Part shown: piece after piece, positions 43,582 to 52,440 of the stretch
How positions within the stretch are numbered: position 1 is the stretch's first letter
Layout: the number at the start of each line of letters is the position of its first letter
Assembly (NCBI RefSeq): GCF_013359935.1
Contig: NZ_JABMCB010000190.1
Location: forward strand, 186,001-250,000
Direction of reading: 5' to 3'
Length of the DNA stretch: 64,000 nt
Source of the DNA: Paenibacillus xylanilyticus
GTDB taxonomy: Bacteria; Bacillota; Bacilli; Paenibacillales; Paenibacillaceae
Notes under the pieces: generated by a model
What the model was told of the DNA's origin: nothing
The model's input: only the letters and a program-made list of their open reading frames with translations
The model's database searches: none
Translations under genes and position numbers: made by a program

Positions 43582-44773
43582 ATTTCATCGGTGAATCTCC
43601 GGCCGGCGGTTGTTGATTCTCTGACTTGATACTGTGCTTTTCGCTATTCTGCAGTTCTGCTCCAGATGCTTTTCCATCCAGGGTATACGCCTGATCCTGT
43701 CTGAAAAAGTTCGGCTTCACGATATCATTGCGATAGGAACTGTGGAAAATATGCGTCGTCGCCGGAGATACGGGCGGAATCAGCCAAACCCAATCGCCGG
43801 TCAGCTCACGACCGGCCATCTCCTCCCGCTGCTCAAACAATGCAAATTGCGCTGCAGCCGTGTGGTGATCCACAATGCTGACGCCTGCTTTCTTGAACGA
43901 ATGCAGTACGGCTACATTCAATTCAACAAGTGCTCGGTCTTTCCATAGCGTCGTTTCACTTGACGTATTTAGTCCAAGCGCTGCTGCCACCGCAGGCAAC
44001 TTGTTGTACCTGAACGTATCCGCCAGATTGCGGGCACCGATCTCGGTTCCCATATACCAGCCGTTAAACGGCGCAGCCGGGTAAGAGATGCCGCCAATCT
44101 CGAGTCTCATGTCGGCAATCATCGGCACACCGTACCAGCGCAGGCCGAGCTTAGCAATCTCGGGCCGCTCCGGGTGTTCAATTGACACCTCCACAATGTC
44201 TTCCTGAGGTACAGAGTACCATTCAGGAGATTCCCCCTGCGCCTCAATAATGAGCGGCAGTACATCATAAGCGCTCCCTGCCCCTTTCCAGCCAAGTGAC
44301 AGGGCCACCTTGGTCAATTCCACGGATGCGGGATCACCAACGATGCCTTGGCCTGTCTCGTATCCGGCATAACGGATGAGCTGGTGGTTCCAGATCCGCA
44401 CGGGAGTTCCGCTTGGGCCATTCGGTGGAAGGATCGTAATCATGGGAATGACTTTACCACCATTGGATGCAACGCGGATATGATTCAGCACTGCATCCGC
44501 CGCCGTTCCAGCCGTGTCTGCGTGACGCGCATCCACAATCCGCAGTTTATCCCAGAATAATCGACCAATACAGCGGTTGCTGTTCCTCCATGCCATTTTA
44601 CAGCCCTGCTCCAATTCTTCGGCTGTATGCACATAGGTGCCGGTATCTTCAATCTCTTGGTTAACGGCAATAAGCCGGGCCTCCGCGTCTTCACGCGAAT
44701 GGCCCAGCTCGTCATAACATGTATATATAAACCGTTCAGCTTCCTCCTGCAATTGTTCCAGGTCTGCCCGCAT
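43565..44773 (-). CDS. nos: Bacterial nitric oxide synthase oxygenase
   Basis: A 402-residue NOS oxygenase lacking a reductase domain, as in Bacillus. Cys68 in WRNSNRCIGR is the haem ligand; PFNGWYMGTEIGARNLAD and LPPVSPATT-like WLIPPVSPATTHIFH match the substrate and pterin pocket, with the essential Glu in GTEIGARNL. It makes NO from arginine using host reductases. Beyond the usual end there is an extra 35-residue tail finishing in KCPFAH (Cys398-Pro399), a possible haem-regulatory type motif. It lies 127 bases downstream of dps on the same strand. B. subtilis NOS helps survive peroxide, which fits this company. Confidence 0.93.
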   Translation of the reverse strand: MRADLEQLQEEAERFIYTCYDELGHSREDAEARLIAVNQEIEDTGTYVHTAEELEQGCKMAWRNSNRCIGRLFWDKLRIVDARHADTAGTAADAVLNHIRVASNGGKVIPMITILPPNGPSGTPVRIWNHQLIRYAGYETGQGIVGDPASVELTKVALSLGWKGAGSAYDVLPLIIEAQGESPEWYSVPQEDIVEVSIEHPERPEIAKLGLRWYGVPMIADMRLEIGGISYPAAPFNGWYMGTEIGARNLADTFRYNKLPAVAAALGLNTSSETTLWKDRALVELNVAVLHSFKKAGVSIVDHHTAAAQFALFEQREEMAGRELTGDWVWLIPPVSPATTHIFHSSYRNDIVKPNFFRQDQAYTLDGKASGAELQNSEKHSIKSENQQPPAGDSPMKCPFAH

Positions 44774-44900
44774 CGTTCATTCCACCAATCTATACATCTT
44801 GAATGCCATCATTATACGGCAAGCACACCGGATTTGTAAGCGAACGGGGACTTTGTTCACGGACTCTACATATCGTTGTAAGGATGCAGGTTAACTTTGC

Positions 44901-45380
44901 TTATTTGCCCAGAAATGCGTTTAACATCCAGATTTCTTTATCCAGCACTGCTGTGAATCCAATCAGCATATCCTCCGTAGCGTTATCCTCTGCTTCACCT
45001 GCTGCATGAATGCCTTCTTTAATGACTTCCACCATCGTGCGCAGATCGGCAACTACAGACTCAACCATACGCTCAGCAGACCATTTTCCCTGTGCCTCTT
45101 GAATTGGAGACAAACGCAGCTGTTCAGACATGGTGGCTACCGGACGGCCACCAATCGCAAGCAGGCGTTCTGCGGCTTCATCCATGTTCGCAGTAGCCAG
45201 ATTGTACAGTTCTTCGAATTTGGCGTGCAGCGTGAAGAAATGTGGTCCTTGAACATACCAGTGGAAATGGTGCAGTTTCGTATACAGTACGGACCAGCCT
45301 GCAATCTGGCGGTTCAGAACTTCGTGCAGTGCAGCGGCATGGTTAGCAAAAGTGTTGGTTTTCGTTTGAATTGTGCTCAT
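44901..45380 (-). CDS. dps: Dps family DNA-protecting ferritin-like protein
   Basis: A 159-residue Dps/MrgA protein. The ferroxidase site at the dimer interface is visible: KLHHFHWYVQGPHFFTLHAKFEELY (His and His) followed by MDEAAERLLAIGG (Asp, Glu). It forms dodecamers that oxidise and store Fe(II), removing peroxide. ATG follows AGGGGATAA. A PerR-type box identical in all but one base to that of katA lies 77 bases upstream. Confidence 0.93.
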   Translation of the reverse strand: MSTIQTKTNTFANHAAALHEVLNRQIAGWSVLYTKLHHFHWYVQGPHFFTLHAKFEELYNLATANMDEAAERLLAIGGRPVATMSEQLRLSPIQEAQGKWSAERMVESVVADLRTMVEVIKEGIHAAGEAEDNATEDMLIGFTAVLDKEIWMLNAFLGK

Positions 45381-45456
45381 GGATAATTATCCCCTCTCGA
45401 ATGTGATATCATTTGATTTTTTAATCATCATATAAGTTAATTTACACTTCTTTAAT

Positions 45457-45471
45457 TTAGACTTAATCTAA
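45457..45471. promoter_or_regulatory. PerR box upstream of dps
   Basis: TTAGACTTAATCTAA, inside a 17-base inverted repeat TTTAGACTTAATCTAAA. The region also contains several TTAAT tracts typical of a promoter. Confidence 0.7.
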
Positions 45472-45664
45472 ATCTTGTTTTAATTATAACACCACCTTTC
45501 TACTTTGTGAAGACATGAGCCCATTCAATCCAATGAAGATTCCATGAAGTTAAGCTTCATCTTTGGTCCATCACCAGAACCCGGAGCCATCCAGCTTACA
45601 CACAGCATTTATACCTTAGATAGGAATAATACACAGCGATCATCCTCACATATCAAAACAAAAC

Positions 45665-45702
45665 AAAAAACAGCCCTTCACCTCAGTGAGATGACAGGAC
45701 TG
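45665..45702 (-). terminator. Terminator of the HAD hydrolase gene
   Basis: Minus strand imperfect stem CAGTCCTGTCATCTCA/TGAGGTGAAGGGCTG followed by TTTTTTG. Confidence 0.7.
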
Positions 45703-45723
45703 AATGAAAGAACGTATGACTCT

Positions 45724-46464
45724 TTATTTATGAACAAACTCGGATGTAAGAATGCGAGCTACTTCACTATACGTGCGTGCCACATGATGCGGCTGATGAT
45801 CCGATTCCGGCTTGGCATCACGGTGGTTGAACCAGATGACTTTCCATCCGGCGTTGACTGCACCCACTACATCGTTACGCCACGAATCTCCAATGTAATA
45901 GCTGGAACGGGCATCTGTCCCTGTCTGCTTACTTACATGTTCAAACAACCTGGAATCCGGTTTAGCATAACCGATGGTGCCTGAGATGAAGATTTGCTCC
46001 TCGGGAACGAGGCCAAACACATCCAGTGCTTCGAGTTTCCGCTTCTGATGTCCTCCCTCACCATTGGTAATGAGCCCTACGGTATGTCCGTCTGCCATAA
46101 GCTTTCTCATCAGGTCATATGCACCTTCAAAAGGCTGGATCTGAAACTGTCTGTTCAGATATTGTGCTTGCAGTTCTTCAGCATGACCCTTTAGCAAAGC
46201 TATGTCGAACTCCTTCATCGTCAGTTCAAACCTTTGCCGCCGCATCCGTTCCACCGCTTCTGGCTCAGGAACAGCAGAGAGGTCCTCCTGATCAGACAAC
46301 CAGTCACTATAATAGCGGAAGCGATGGTAAGCCTCTGCATATGGAAAATCATCAGGAAGTCCGAGAACTTCCTGCAAAGCTCCACGGAGCGGCTGCAAGT
46401 GGTCGTACAGGGTATCATCTACATCAAAAAATATGGCTTTTGTGTTATTTGTTCTTTCCGTCAT
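45724..46464 (-). CDS. HAD superfamily (subfamily IA) hydrolase
   Basis: A 246-residue HAD phosphatase with all four motifs: FFDVDDTLYD (nucleophile Asp), LITNGEGGHQKRKL, Lys in GYAKPDSRLF and IGDSWRNDVVGA. A helical cap follows motif I. Resembles YjjG-type nucleotidases and related house-cleaning phosphatases; substrate unknown. Monocistronic. Confidence 0.88.
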   Translation of the reverse strand: MTERTNNTKAIFFDVDDTLYDHLQPLRGALQEVLGLPDDFPYAEAYHRFRYYSDWLSDQEDLSAVPEPEAVERMRRQRFELTMKEFDIALLKGHAEELQAQYLNRQFQIQPFEGAYDLMRKLMADGHTVGLITNGEGGHQKRKLEALDVFGLVPEEQIFISGTIGYAKPDSRLFEHVSKQTGTDARSSYYIGDSWRNDVVGAVNAGWKVIWFNHRDAKPESDHQPHHVARTYSEVARILTSEFVHK

Positions 46465-46527
46465 TACTGATCTTTCCTCCTAACCATTGCTCCACATACT
46501 CCTTCTTAGTATACATGCTAAACTAGA

Positions 46528-46566
46528 AGCGCCCCATTTCATAGCATACTGCTTGAAATGGGGCAC
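46528..46566 (-). terminator. Probable terminator of ade
   Basis: GCCCCATTTC/GAAATGGGGC stem with 14-base loop; followed on the minus strand by GCTTCTAGTTT, a weak T tract. Confidence 0.6.
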
Positions 46567-46599
46567 TTCTATAATCACTTTACTGTAATATCTAAATAC

Positions 46600-48345
46600 T
46601 CATTGCTGCTCTACAATCAACGGTACAACTTTGCCTGCATTTACATCAATCAGGCCGTGATCCGTAATTTTCAATGCAGGACTCACCGCGAGGGAATGAG
46701 TGCTGATGGACATGATCGGGTTATAGTGCACATAACCAAGAGACAGCATTGCTGCCCGCAATTCCTTCACCTGATGAGAAACTACGGCGAGCGGCTCTTC
46801 CGTTAAAATGCCTCCCACAGGGAGCTCCAAGTGAGACAGCACCTTGCCATCCTCTACCACACAGAATCCGCCCTGGCTCGAAATAACGGTGTTAGCTGCC
46901 AGAATCATATCTTCACGGTTGCGTCCAACGACCAGGAGGTTGTGGTTGTCATGTGAATACGTCGTTGCAATAGCCCCCCGTTTAATCGTATCTCCACCGA
47001 TCAAACCATGTGCCCGATTGCCATTGACACCATAACGCTCAAAGGTAGCAATCTGTCCGTATCCGCTGTCTTCCCACTGGAGTTCACCATTGGCAGCCTG
47101 AACCTGAGCGATATGCTCTTCCACAAAGGTGGACCCATCTTTCACCATCATGACGCGGCAGTTGTATGGTCCTTCATCCGTCTGATTGGCCGTACCCACA
47201 ACTTTCGGATCGCTCAATTGAATAGCGAAATCTTCTGCTGCCAACTTGTCCAGCTGTACACTCTTATAAAAATGGGACGGGAACTGTCCGGTCATCCGTT
47301 CCTGCTTATACGGTTCGTAGTCGTCATAAGCTTTCCGGCCATTTTTATACACCTGGTCAATCGCCAATTTCTCCAGATCGGATAACAGAACATAATCCGC
47401 CACTTTACCTGGGGCGATGCTGCCACGGTCGGTCATTTTCATCCGGGATGCAGGGGTAGACGTGGCTGCGTAAATCGCATCTTCGGGACGCATGCCCATG
47501 CGAATCGCTTTACGCACAATATGATCCAGATGACCGCGTTCTACAAGTGAATCCGGCATAACATCATCCGTCACAAAGCAGAAATGCTGAGCGACATCAT
47601 GCTGAATCAGGTACTCCATCACTTCTGGCGTCATCGATTTCTCCTGAATTTCAATAAACATGCCTGCTGCAATTCGAGCCTGTAATCCCTCGATGCTCTG
47701 ATGTGTATGATCGGAATCCACACCTGCATAGATCAGTCGATGCAGATCGAGTCCTAGCAGTTTTGGTGTATGACCTTCAATGACAAGATCCGGATAATGC
47801 TTGCGGATATGCTGCAAAATTTGATTGGTCTTACATTCCGGATCACGGATGACATCCACATAGTTCATGATTTCACCCAAACAGATGATCTCTCCGGTAG
47901 CCAGCAGCACATCCATGTCTTCAATCTCGATCGAGCCGCCTGTCGTTTCCATCGGCGTTGCCGGAACGGAGCTCGGGATGGCATAGAACATGTTGACCGT
48001 TGTCTCACGACTCGCAGCCATCATCTCCTGCACCCCTTCGAGCCCAAACACATTCGCCATCTCATGCGGTTCCGCTACAATGGACGTTACCCCGCAGCGA
48101 ATCAGACCATGGGAAAAGGTGGCCGGCGTCACCATCGTACTCTCGATGTGCAGGTGGATATCGATAAGGCCCGGAATCATGTATCTTCCCCGTGCATCGA
48201 TGACCTCATCTGCCTGAATCAGCTCAGGGCCGCCTGGTCCGACGTACATAAACCTGCCGTCCAGTACAGCGACGTTGTTCAATTCAAACCGTTTATAATA
48301 ACTGTTATACACATTTACATTCACAATCAGTTGATCTGCACGCAT
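46600..48345 (-). CDS. ade: Adenine deaminase
   Basis: A 581-residue amidohydrolase converting adenine to hypoxanthine and ammonia. Metal-binding motif GLIDIHLHIEST (His-x-His), AEPHEMANV, EGHTP and VDSDHTHQS identify the AdeC family, together with CFVTDDVMPDSL and the C-terminal SISTHSLAVSPALKITD. ATG 48345 follows AAGGAG ten bases away. It is the last gene of a minus-strand cluster with a Pot-like ABC importer and a nucleoside hydrolase, consistent with purine salvage. Confidence 0.93.
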   Translation of the reverse strand: MRADQLIVNVNVYNSYYKRFELNNVAVLDGRFMYVGPGGPELIQADEVIDARGRYMIPGLIDIHLHIESTMVTPATFSHGLIRCGVTSIVAEPHEMANVFGLEGVQEMMAASRETTVNMFYAIPSSVPATPMETTGGSIEIEDMDVLLATGEIICLGEIMNYVDVIRDPECKTNQILQHIRKHYPDLVIEGHTPKLLGLDLHRLIYAGVDSDHTHQSIEGLQARIAAGMFIEIQEKSMTPEVMEYLIQHDVAQHFCFVTDDVMPDSLVERGHLDHIVRKAIRMGMRPEDAIYAATSTPASRMKMTDRGSIAPGKVADYVLLSDLEKLAIDQVYKNGRKAYDDYEPYKQERMTGQFPSHFYKSVQLDKLAAEDFAIQLSDPKVVGTANQTDEGPYNCRVMMVKDGSTFVEEHIAQVQAANGELQWEDSGYGQIATFERYGVNGNRAHGLIGGDTIKRGAIATTYSHDNHNLLVVGRNREDMILAANTVISSQGGFCVVEDGKVLSHLELPVGGILTEEPLAVVSHQVKELRAAMLSLGYVHYNPIMSISTHSLAVSPALKITDHGLIDVNAGKVVPLIVEQQ

Positions 48346-48445
48346 GGGGCATAATCTCCTTCTTCTGAGCACGCTGCATATCCAATCATGCAGCATGCTG
48401 CCTTTGCTGCTTCTGCTTCCTGCTGCTATTTACGTTTTATTACTG

Positions 48446-49504
48446 CTATTCAACGAGGACGAGCTTGTCCTGCGGGAAAATCAGGCTGACGCGCTGCCCG
48501 CTGAGGTACGGCGTCTCCATTTCCTGGTTGGCTGTAAAGTCACCGAGTTCTGTCTCAATGACATACTGATAGCTGCGTCCCAGATACGTACTCACCTTCA
48601 CGATCCCTGGCAGGGCATTTGCCAGATCCGCTGACGTATCCCCACTAACGATTAGATCATCCGGGCGAATCGCACCTTTGCGGGCGCCAGGGCGTGCCGT
48701 TCCGGGATGGGCTGTTGCGGTGAACAAACGTCCTCCCGCTTTCAACGAGATCTCATCTCCCGCATCACTGCGCTCAGCAAACTCAATAAAGTTATGGAAT
48801 CCGATGAATTGGGCTACAAATTCCGTTGCCGGATATTTGAAGATGGTCTCCGGGCGGTCGAGCTGCTCGACAACGCCTTTGTTCATGATCGCTACCTGAT
48901 CCGAGATGGAGAAACATTCCTCCTGGTCATGGGAGACATAAAGTGTCGTAATTCCCAGCTCCTGCTGAATCCGGCGAATCTCCACCCGCATGTTGAGCCG
49001 CAGGTTGGCATCCAGGTTACTGAGCGGTTCGTCAAACAGCAGCAGATCCGGTTCAATCACAAGTGCGCGGGCAATCGCCACACGCTGACGCTGTCCACCG
49101 GACAGCTCCTGCGGGAAACGTTTCTCGAAACCGTTCAGGTTCACCACTTCAAGAATACGCATGACGCGTGCCGAGATATCCTTGTCTTTCACCTTGCGCA
49201 TCCGCAGCCCGAAGGCCACGTTGTCATACACAGACAGATGCGGAAATAACGCATAACTCTGAAATACAAATCCGAAGTTCCGCTTGTTCACTGGAACCTT
49301 CGTATAGTCCTTGCCGCCGAACATAAACTTGCCCTGTGTTGCTTCCAGGAATCCGGCGATGAGGCGCAGCGTAGTTGTTTTGCCGCAACCGCTCGGTCCG
49401 AGCAGGGAGAGCAGCTTACCTTTTTCCAGCTCCAATTGAAAATCCTTCAGGATCGTCTGGTTATCGTAAGCCACCGATACGCGATCCAATGTCAGCAATG
49501 CCAT
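48446..49504 (-). CDS. Pot-like ABC transporter ATPase, purine-cluster importer
   Basis: A 352-residue ATPase: Walker [10 protein letters not shown], signature [14 protein letters not shown], Walker B LLLFDEPLSNLD, LYVSHDQEE and a C-terminal TOBE-type domain (YLGRSYQYVIETELGDF). The family is generally called spermidine/putrescine or Fe/thiamine type, but the flanking nucleoside hydrolase and adenine deaminase suggest a purine-related substrate. ATG 49504 lies 11 bases behind GGAGG, better than a TTG at 49522. Confidence 0.88.
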   Translation of the reverse strand: MALLTLDRVSVAYDNQTILKDFQLELEKGKLLSLLGPSGCGKTTTLRLIAGFLEATQGKFMFGGKDYTKVPVNKRNFGFVFQSYALFPHLSVYDNVAFGLRMRKVKDKDISARVMRILEVVNLNGFEKRFPQELSGGQRQRVAIARALVIEPDLLLFDEPLSNLDANLRLNMRVEIRRIQQELGITTLYVSHDQEECFSISDQVAIMNKGVVEQLDRPETIFKYPATEFVAQFIGFHNFIEFAERSDAGDEISLKAGGRLFTATAHPGTARPGARKGAIRPDDLIVSGDTSADLANALPGIVKVSTYLGRSYQYVIETELGDFTANQEMETPYLSGQRVSLIFPQDKLVLVE

Positions 49505-49522
49505 AGCGTTCTGCGCCTCCAA

Positions 49523-50314
49523 TTAACGTTTAGTAAAATATGAAAATCCGCCCATGATCCGTTCGATCACGAACATTAAAAGTCCGGTCAGTACCATCAG
49601 CAGCACGGAAATGGCTGCAATGGTTGGGTCAAAATAATTCTCGACATACGTCAGCATTTGAATTGGTAATGTGCTTACCCCTGGTCCGGTCATGAACACG
49701 GAGATGTCCACGTTGTTGAACGACTCCAGAAAGGCAATCAGCACAGCCGCCAGAATCCCCGAGCGAATGTTGGGCAGCACGATCTGGAAGAACGTTCTGA
49801 CACGCCCCGCACCGAGACTCAGCGCAGCTTCTTCCACTGCAAAGTCAAAACTCGACAGACTTGATGCAATGACGCGAATAATAAATGGAAGCATAATAAT
49901 GGTGTGACCGATCAACAGTCCGAGATACATCGGCAGATGGTAGATTACGATCAGGTATTTCATCAATGTAAAACCGAGCACGATTCCCGGAATGAGTACC
50001 GGTGACAGGAACAATGCATTCAGCACGGACTTGCCTTTAAAATCGTAACGACTAAGTGCATACGCAGCCGGAACCCCGAGCAGCAGCGCCAGCAAATTCC
50101 CTAGCAGGGAAATGATGATGGACGTCTGGAACGTACGAAGGAAACCGCCTGTGTTGAAAATATTCTCGTACCAGCGGAGGGAGAAGCCCTCCGGCGGAAA
50201 TTTGAGTACCGTTCCCGGTTCAAACGAAGTGACCGATATGATCAGAAGCGGGCCCAGCAGAAAGATAAAGACCAGCAGACTGAACAGGCCCAGCCCGATA
50301 TGTTTCTCCCGCAT
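49523..50314 (-). CDS. Pot-like ABC transporter permease (PotC type), purine-cluster importer
   Basis: A 263-residue permease with six helices and EAA loop VEEAALSLGAGRVRTFFQIVLP. N-terminal GLFSLLVFIFLLGPLLIISVTSF. It is separated from the upstream permease by 4 bases and shares the operon with the ATPase. The six-helix core and EAA loop are complete. Confidence 0.88.
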   Translation of the reverse strand: MREKHIGLGLFSLLVFIFLLGPLLIISVTSFEPGTVLKFPPEGFSLRWYENIFNTGGFLRTFQTSIIISLLGNLLALLLGVPAAYALSRYDFKGKSVLNALFLSPVLIPGIVLGFTLMKYLIVIYHLPMYLGLLIGHTIIMLPFIIRVIASSLSSFDFAVEEAALSLGAGRVRTFFQIVLPNIRSGILAAVLIAFLESFNNVDISVFMTGPGVSTLPIQMLTYVENYFDPTIAAISVLLMVLTGLLMFVIERIMGGFSYFTKR

Positions 50315-50318
50315 ATGT

Positions 50319-51140
50319 CTACCCCTTCGGATTTAAAGTTTTGGCCATTTTGTTCATGACACCGACCACGACAAATGTAATGACAATCATAATCGCGGCA
50401 ACGACCGAGGCCAGATACCAGTCGTTGAGGGTCATGGCGTTTTGATACAGGAACGTGGCGATGACGCGCTGCTTGCCTCCAAGGAGCGCTGGCGTCGTAT
50501 ACGCCGTAAGGCTTCCAACAAACACGAGCACGGCTCCGATGACAAGTCCTGGCACAGCCAGCGGGAACACGACCCGGCGGAATGCTGTAATGCGGGATGC
50601 ACCCAGACTTTGCGCTGCCTTGAGCAGGTCATTGTCGATGTTCTCAAGCACACCAACCAGAGAAATGATCATCAGTGGCAGGAACAAGTGAGTCAGACCG
50701 ATCATCATGGCTGCCGGCGTGTACAAGATATCCAGCGGCTTGTCCACGATGCCCAAACCAACCAGAGCGTTATTGATCAGCCCTTTACGCCCAAGAATGA
50801 TCATCCAGCTGAACGAGCGCACGACCGGGCTTGTCAGCAGCGGGAAGATGGCCAATGCCAGCAGAATACCTTTGCGGCGCGGCGCTTTCTGCGAAATATA
50901 ATAAGCTGTCGGAAATCCGAGCACCACACAGACGAGGGTGGTGACCACGCTGACCTGCAGCGTCGTAAGCAATATTTTCAAAAAGTAAGGGTCTCTGAAA
51001 AAATGCATGTATCCTTCAAACGTGAAGGAGTTTTCCTGGAAAAACGTTGATCCGATCGTCAGGACAATCGGAATGATCATAAATGCCGCCAAAAACACAA
51101 ACCCCGGCAGCAATAGCCAGTAGATTACTGATTTCTTCAT
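50319..51140 (-). CDS. Pot-like ABC transporter permease (PotB type), purine-cluster importer
   Basis: A 273-residue permease with six helices and EAA loop LLKAAQSLGASRITAFRRVVFP. ATG 51140 follows CAGGAG six bases away; the frame is open 36 bases further but without a ribosome site. The intergenic repeat copy 2 separates it from the nucleoside hydrolase upstream, so a shared transcript would have to read through that element. Confidence 0.87.
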   Translation of the reverse strand: MKKSVIYWLLLPGFVFLAAFMIIPIVLTIGSTFFQENSFTFEGYMHFFRDPYFLKILLTTLQVSVVTTLVCVVLGFPTAYYISQKAPRRKGILLALAIFPLLTSPVVRSFSWMIILGRKGLINNALVGLGIVDKPLDILYTPAAMMIGLTHLFLPLMIISLVGVLENIDNDLLKAAQSLGASRITAFRRVVFPLAVPGLVIGAVLVFVGSLTAYTTPALLGGKQRVIATFLYQNAMTLNDWYLASVVAAIMIVITFVVVGVMNKMAKTLNPKG

Positions 51141-51223
51141 CGCGGTACTCCTGACTTTTAAGATGGTTTTATTCACACGTTAAAATCACAACTTTACACT
51201 TCGACACTCCGTGCCAGAAGAAT

Positions 51224-51349
51224 CTTCCGATCGCTGTTATCCCCAGATTTTTTTGATCCTTTATTAAAGGGATAAAATCCGGGGATAGCTTATGCTTCCG
51301 AAGCAGCTTTCTTTCAGAAAGCTTTTAGGCGAACGCTTCGCTTCTCCAG
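51224..51349. repeat. Intergenic structured repeat, copy 2
   Basis: A 126-base element homologous to 37204-37331, same sense. The 5' hairpin differs in sequence but keeps pairing around ATCCCC and GGGGAT; the 3' block from TAGCTTATGCTTCCGAAG to GCTTCTCCAG has only a few substitutions. Both copies lie next to genes of Pot-type importers. Confidence 0.85.
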
Positions 51350-51399
51350 CTTTCTTCTGTCACTTCGTTCCCGTGTAAACAAGAATTTAACTATCATAG

Positions 51400-52338
51400 C
51401 TACGCATTTAACGCGTTGATAAACAATTCAAGGAATGCTTCGGCGTCTACGGTTTCGCAGACGAGGGTGTTGGGCTGCTGGCCCAAACGGTTTTGAAAGT
51501 CGCATACCATCTGGCCATCGCACAGGCGGCTGGCTGTCTCGACATCCACGTAATAGGATTTGCGTCCAACCAGTTCCGGGGCGAGGGCAACGCCAACGGC
51601 CAGCGGGTCATGCAGAGCGCAAGCCCGGATGCCATTCATTTGCTCATAACGATTGATATAGATTTCGGTACTTTGAGCCACGTACGAACGCAGTGCAGGA
51701 TCTGTGAGACGCTCAATTGTTGCTTCATTCAGCAGCGTTTGACGTGTTACATCCAGACCTACTTGTGTAAGCTTCTCAATGCCTGCGTGCAATACAATGC
51801 GTGCAGCTTCCGGATCAGCGTACGTATTGTACTCTGCCGTCGGTGTAATATTGCCATGTCCGCGAACAACGCCACCCATAAAGATGACTTCCTTCAATAA
51901 TGAAGGCAGTTCTGGACACTTCAGCAATGCGAGCGCGAGATTTGTTAGTGGCGCAGTCATAATGAGTGTCAGTTCACCCGGGTACAGTTTGGCTTGCTCC
52001 ACAATGAACTCCGGTGCAAAGCCCTCTTCCGCCTTTTTGGACACTGCCGGATCAGGCAGTGCTCCGCCCAATCCGTCCTGTCCATGTACCCGATGTTCAT
52101 AATGCGATTTGCGGGTGAGTGGTCCTGCTGCTCCGGCAATCACCGGGATTTCGGGCGCACCCGCCAGTTCAAGAATTTTGCATGTATTATCGGTTGCCTG
52201 CTGGAGCGATACGTTCCCACAGACCGTGGTAATGCCGAGAATGTCCAGCTTCCGGCTTTTGACGGCCAGCAAAATCGCCAGTGCATCATCAATACCCGTG
52301 TCTACATCCAGGATGATGCGATTTAACGCTTCACTCAT
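51400..52338 (-). CDS. Inosine/uridine-preferring nucleoside hydrolase
   Basis: A 312-residue IU-nucleoside hydrolase that splits nucleosides into base and ribose. The calcium-binding N-terminal motif is LDVDTGIDDALAI (DxDxxxDD), with GITTVCGNVSLQQATDN, TAPLTNLALAL and VIFMGGVVRGHGNITP further on, and HDPLAVGVAL near the C-terminus. It lies between the binding protein and permeases of the importer, so imported nucleosides would be cleaved at once and adenine passed to Ade. Confidence 0.92.
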   Translation of the reverse strand: MSEALNRIILDVDTGIDDALAILLAVKSRKLDILGITTVCGNVSLQQATDNTCKILELAGAPEIPVIAGAAGPLTRKSHYEHRVHGQDGLGGALPDPAVSKKAEEGFAPEFIVEQAKLYPGELTLIMTAPLTNLALALLKCPELPSLLKEVIFMGGVVRGHGNITPTAEYNTYADPEAARIVLHAGIEKLTQVGLDVTRQTLLNEATIERLTDPALRSYVAQSTEIYINRYEQMNGIRACALHDPLAVGVALAPELVGRKSYYVDVETASRLCDGQMVCDFQNRLGQQPNTLVCETVDAEAFLELFINALNA

Positions 52339-52440
52339 ACGTGCTCAACTCCTCTACCCTTAATCGTGCTTGCTGCAAAGTTTATTGCTTCCGAACCTTC
52401 GTTTATGCTGTCGTTCTTCTTAAGCTTTATTCCATGATGC

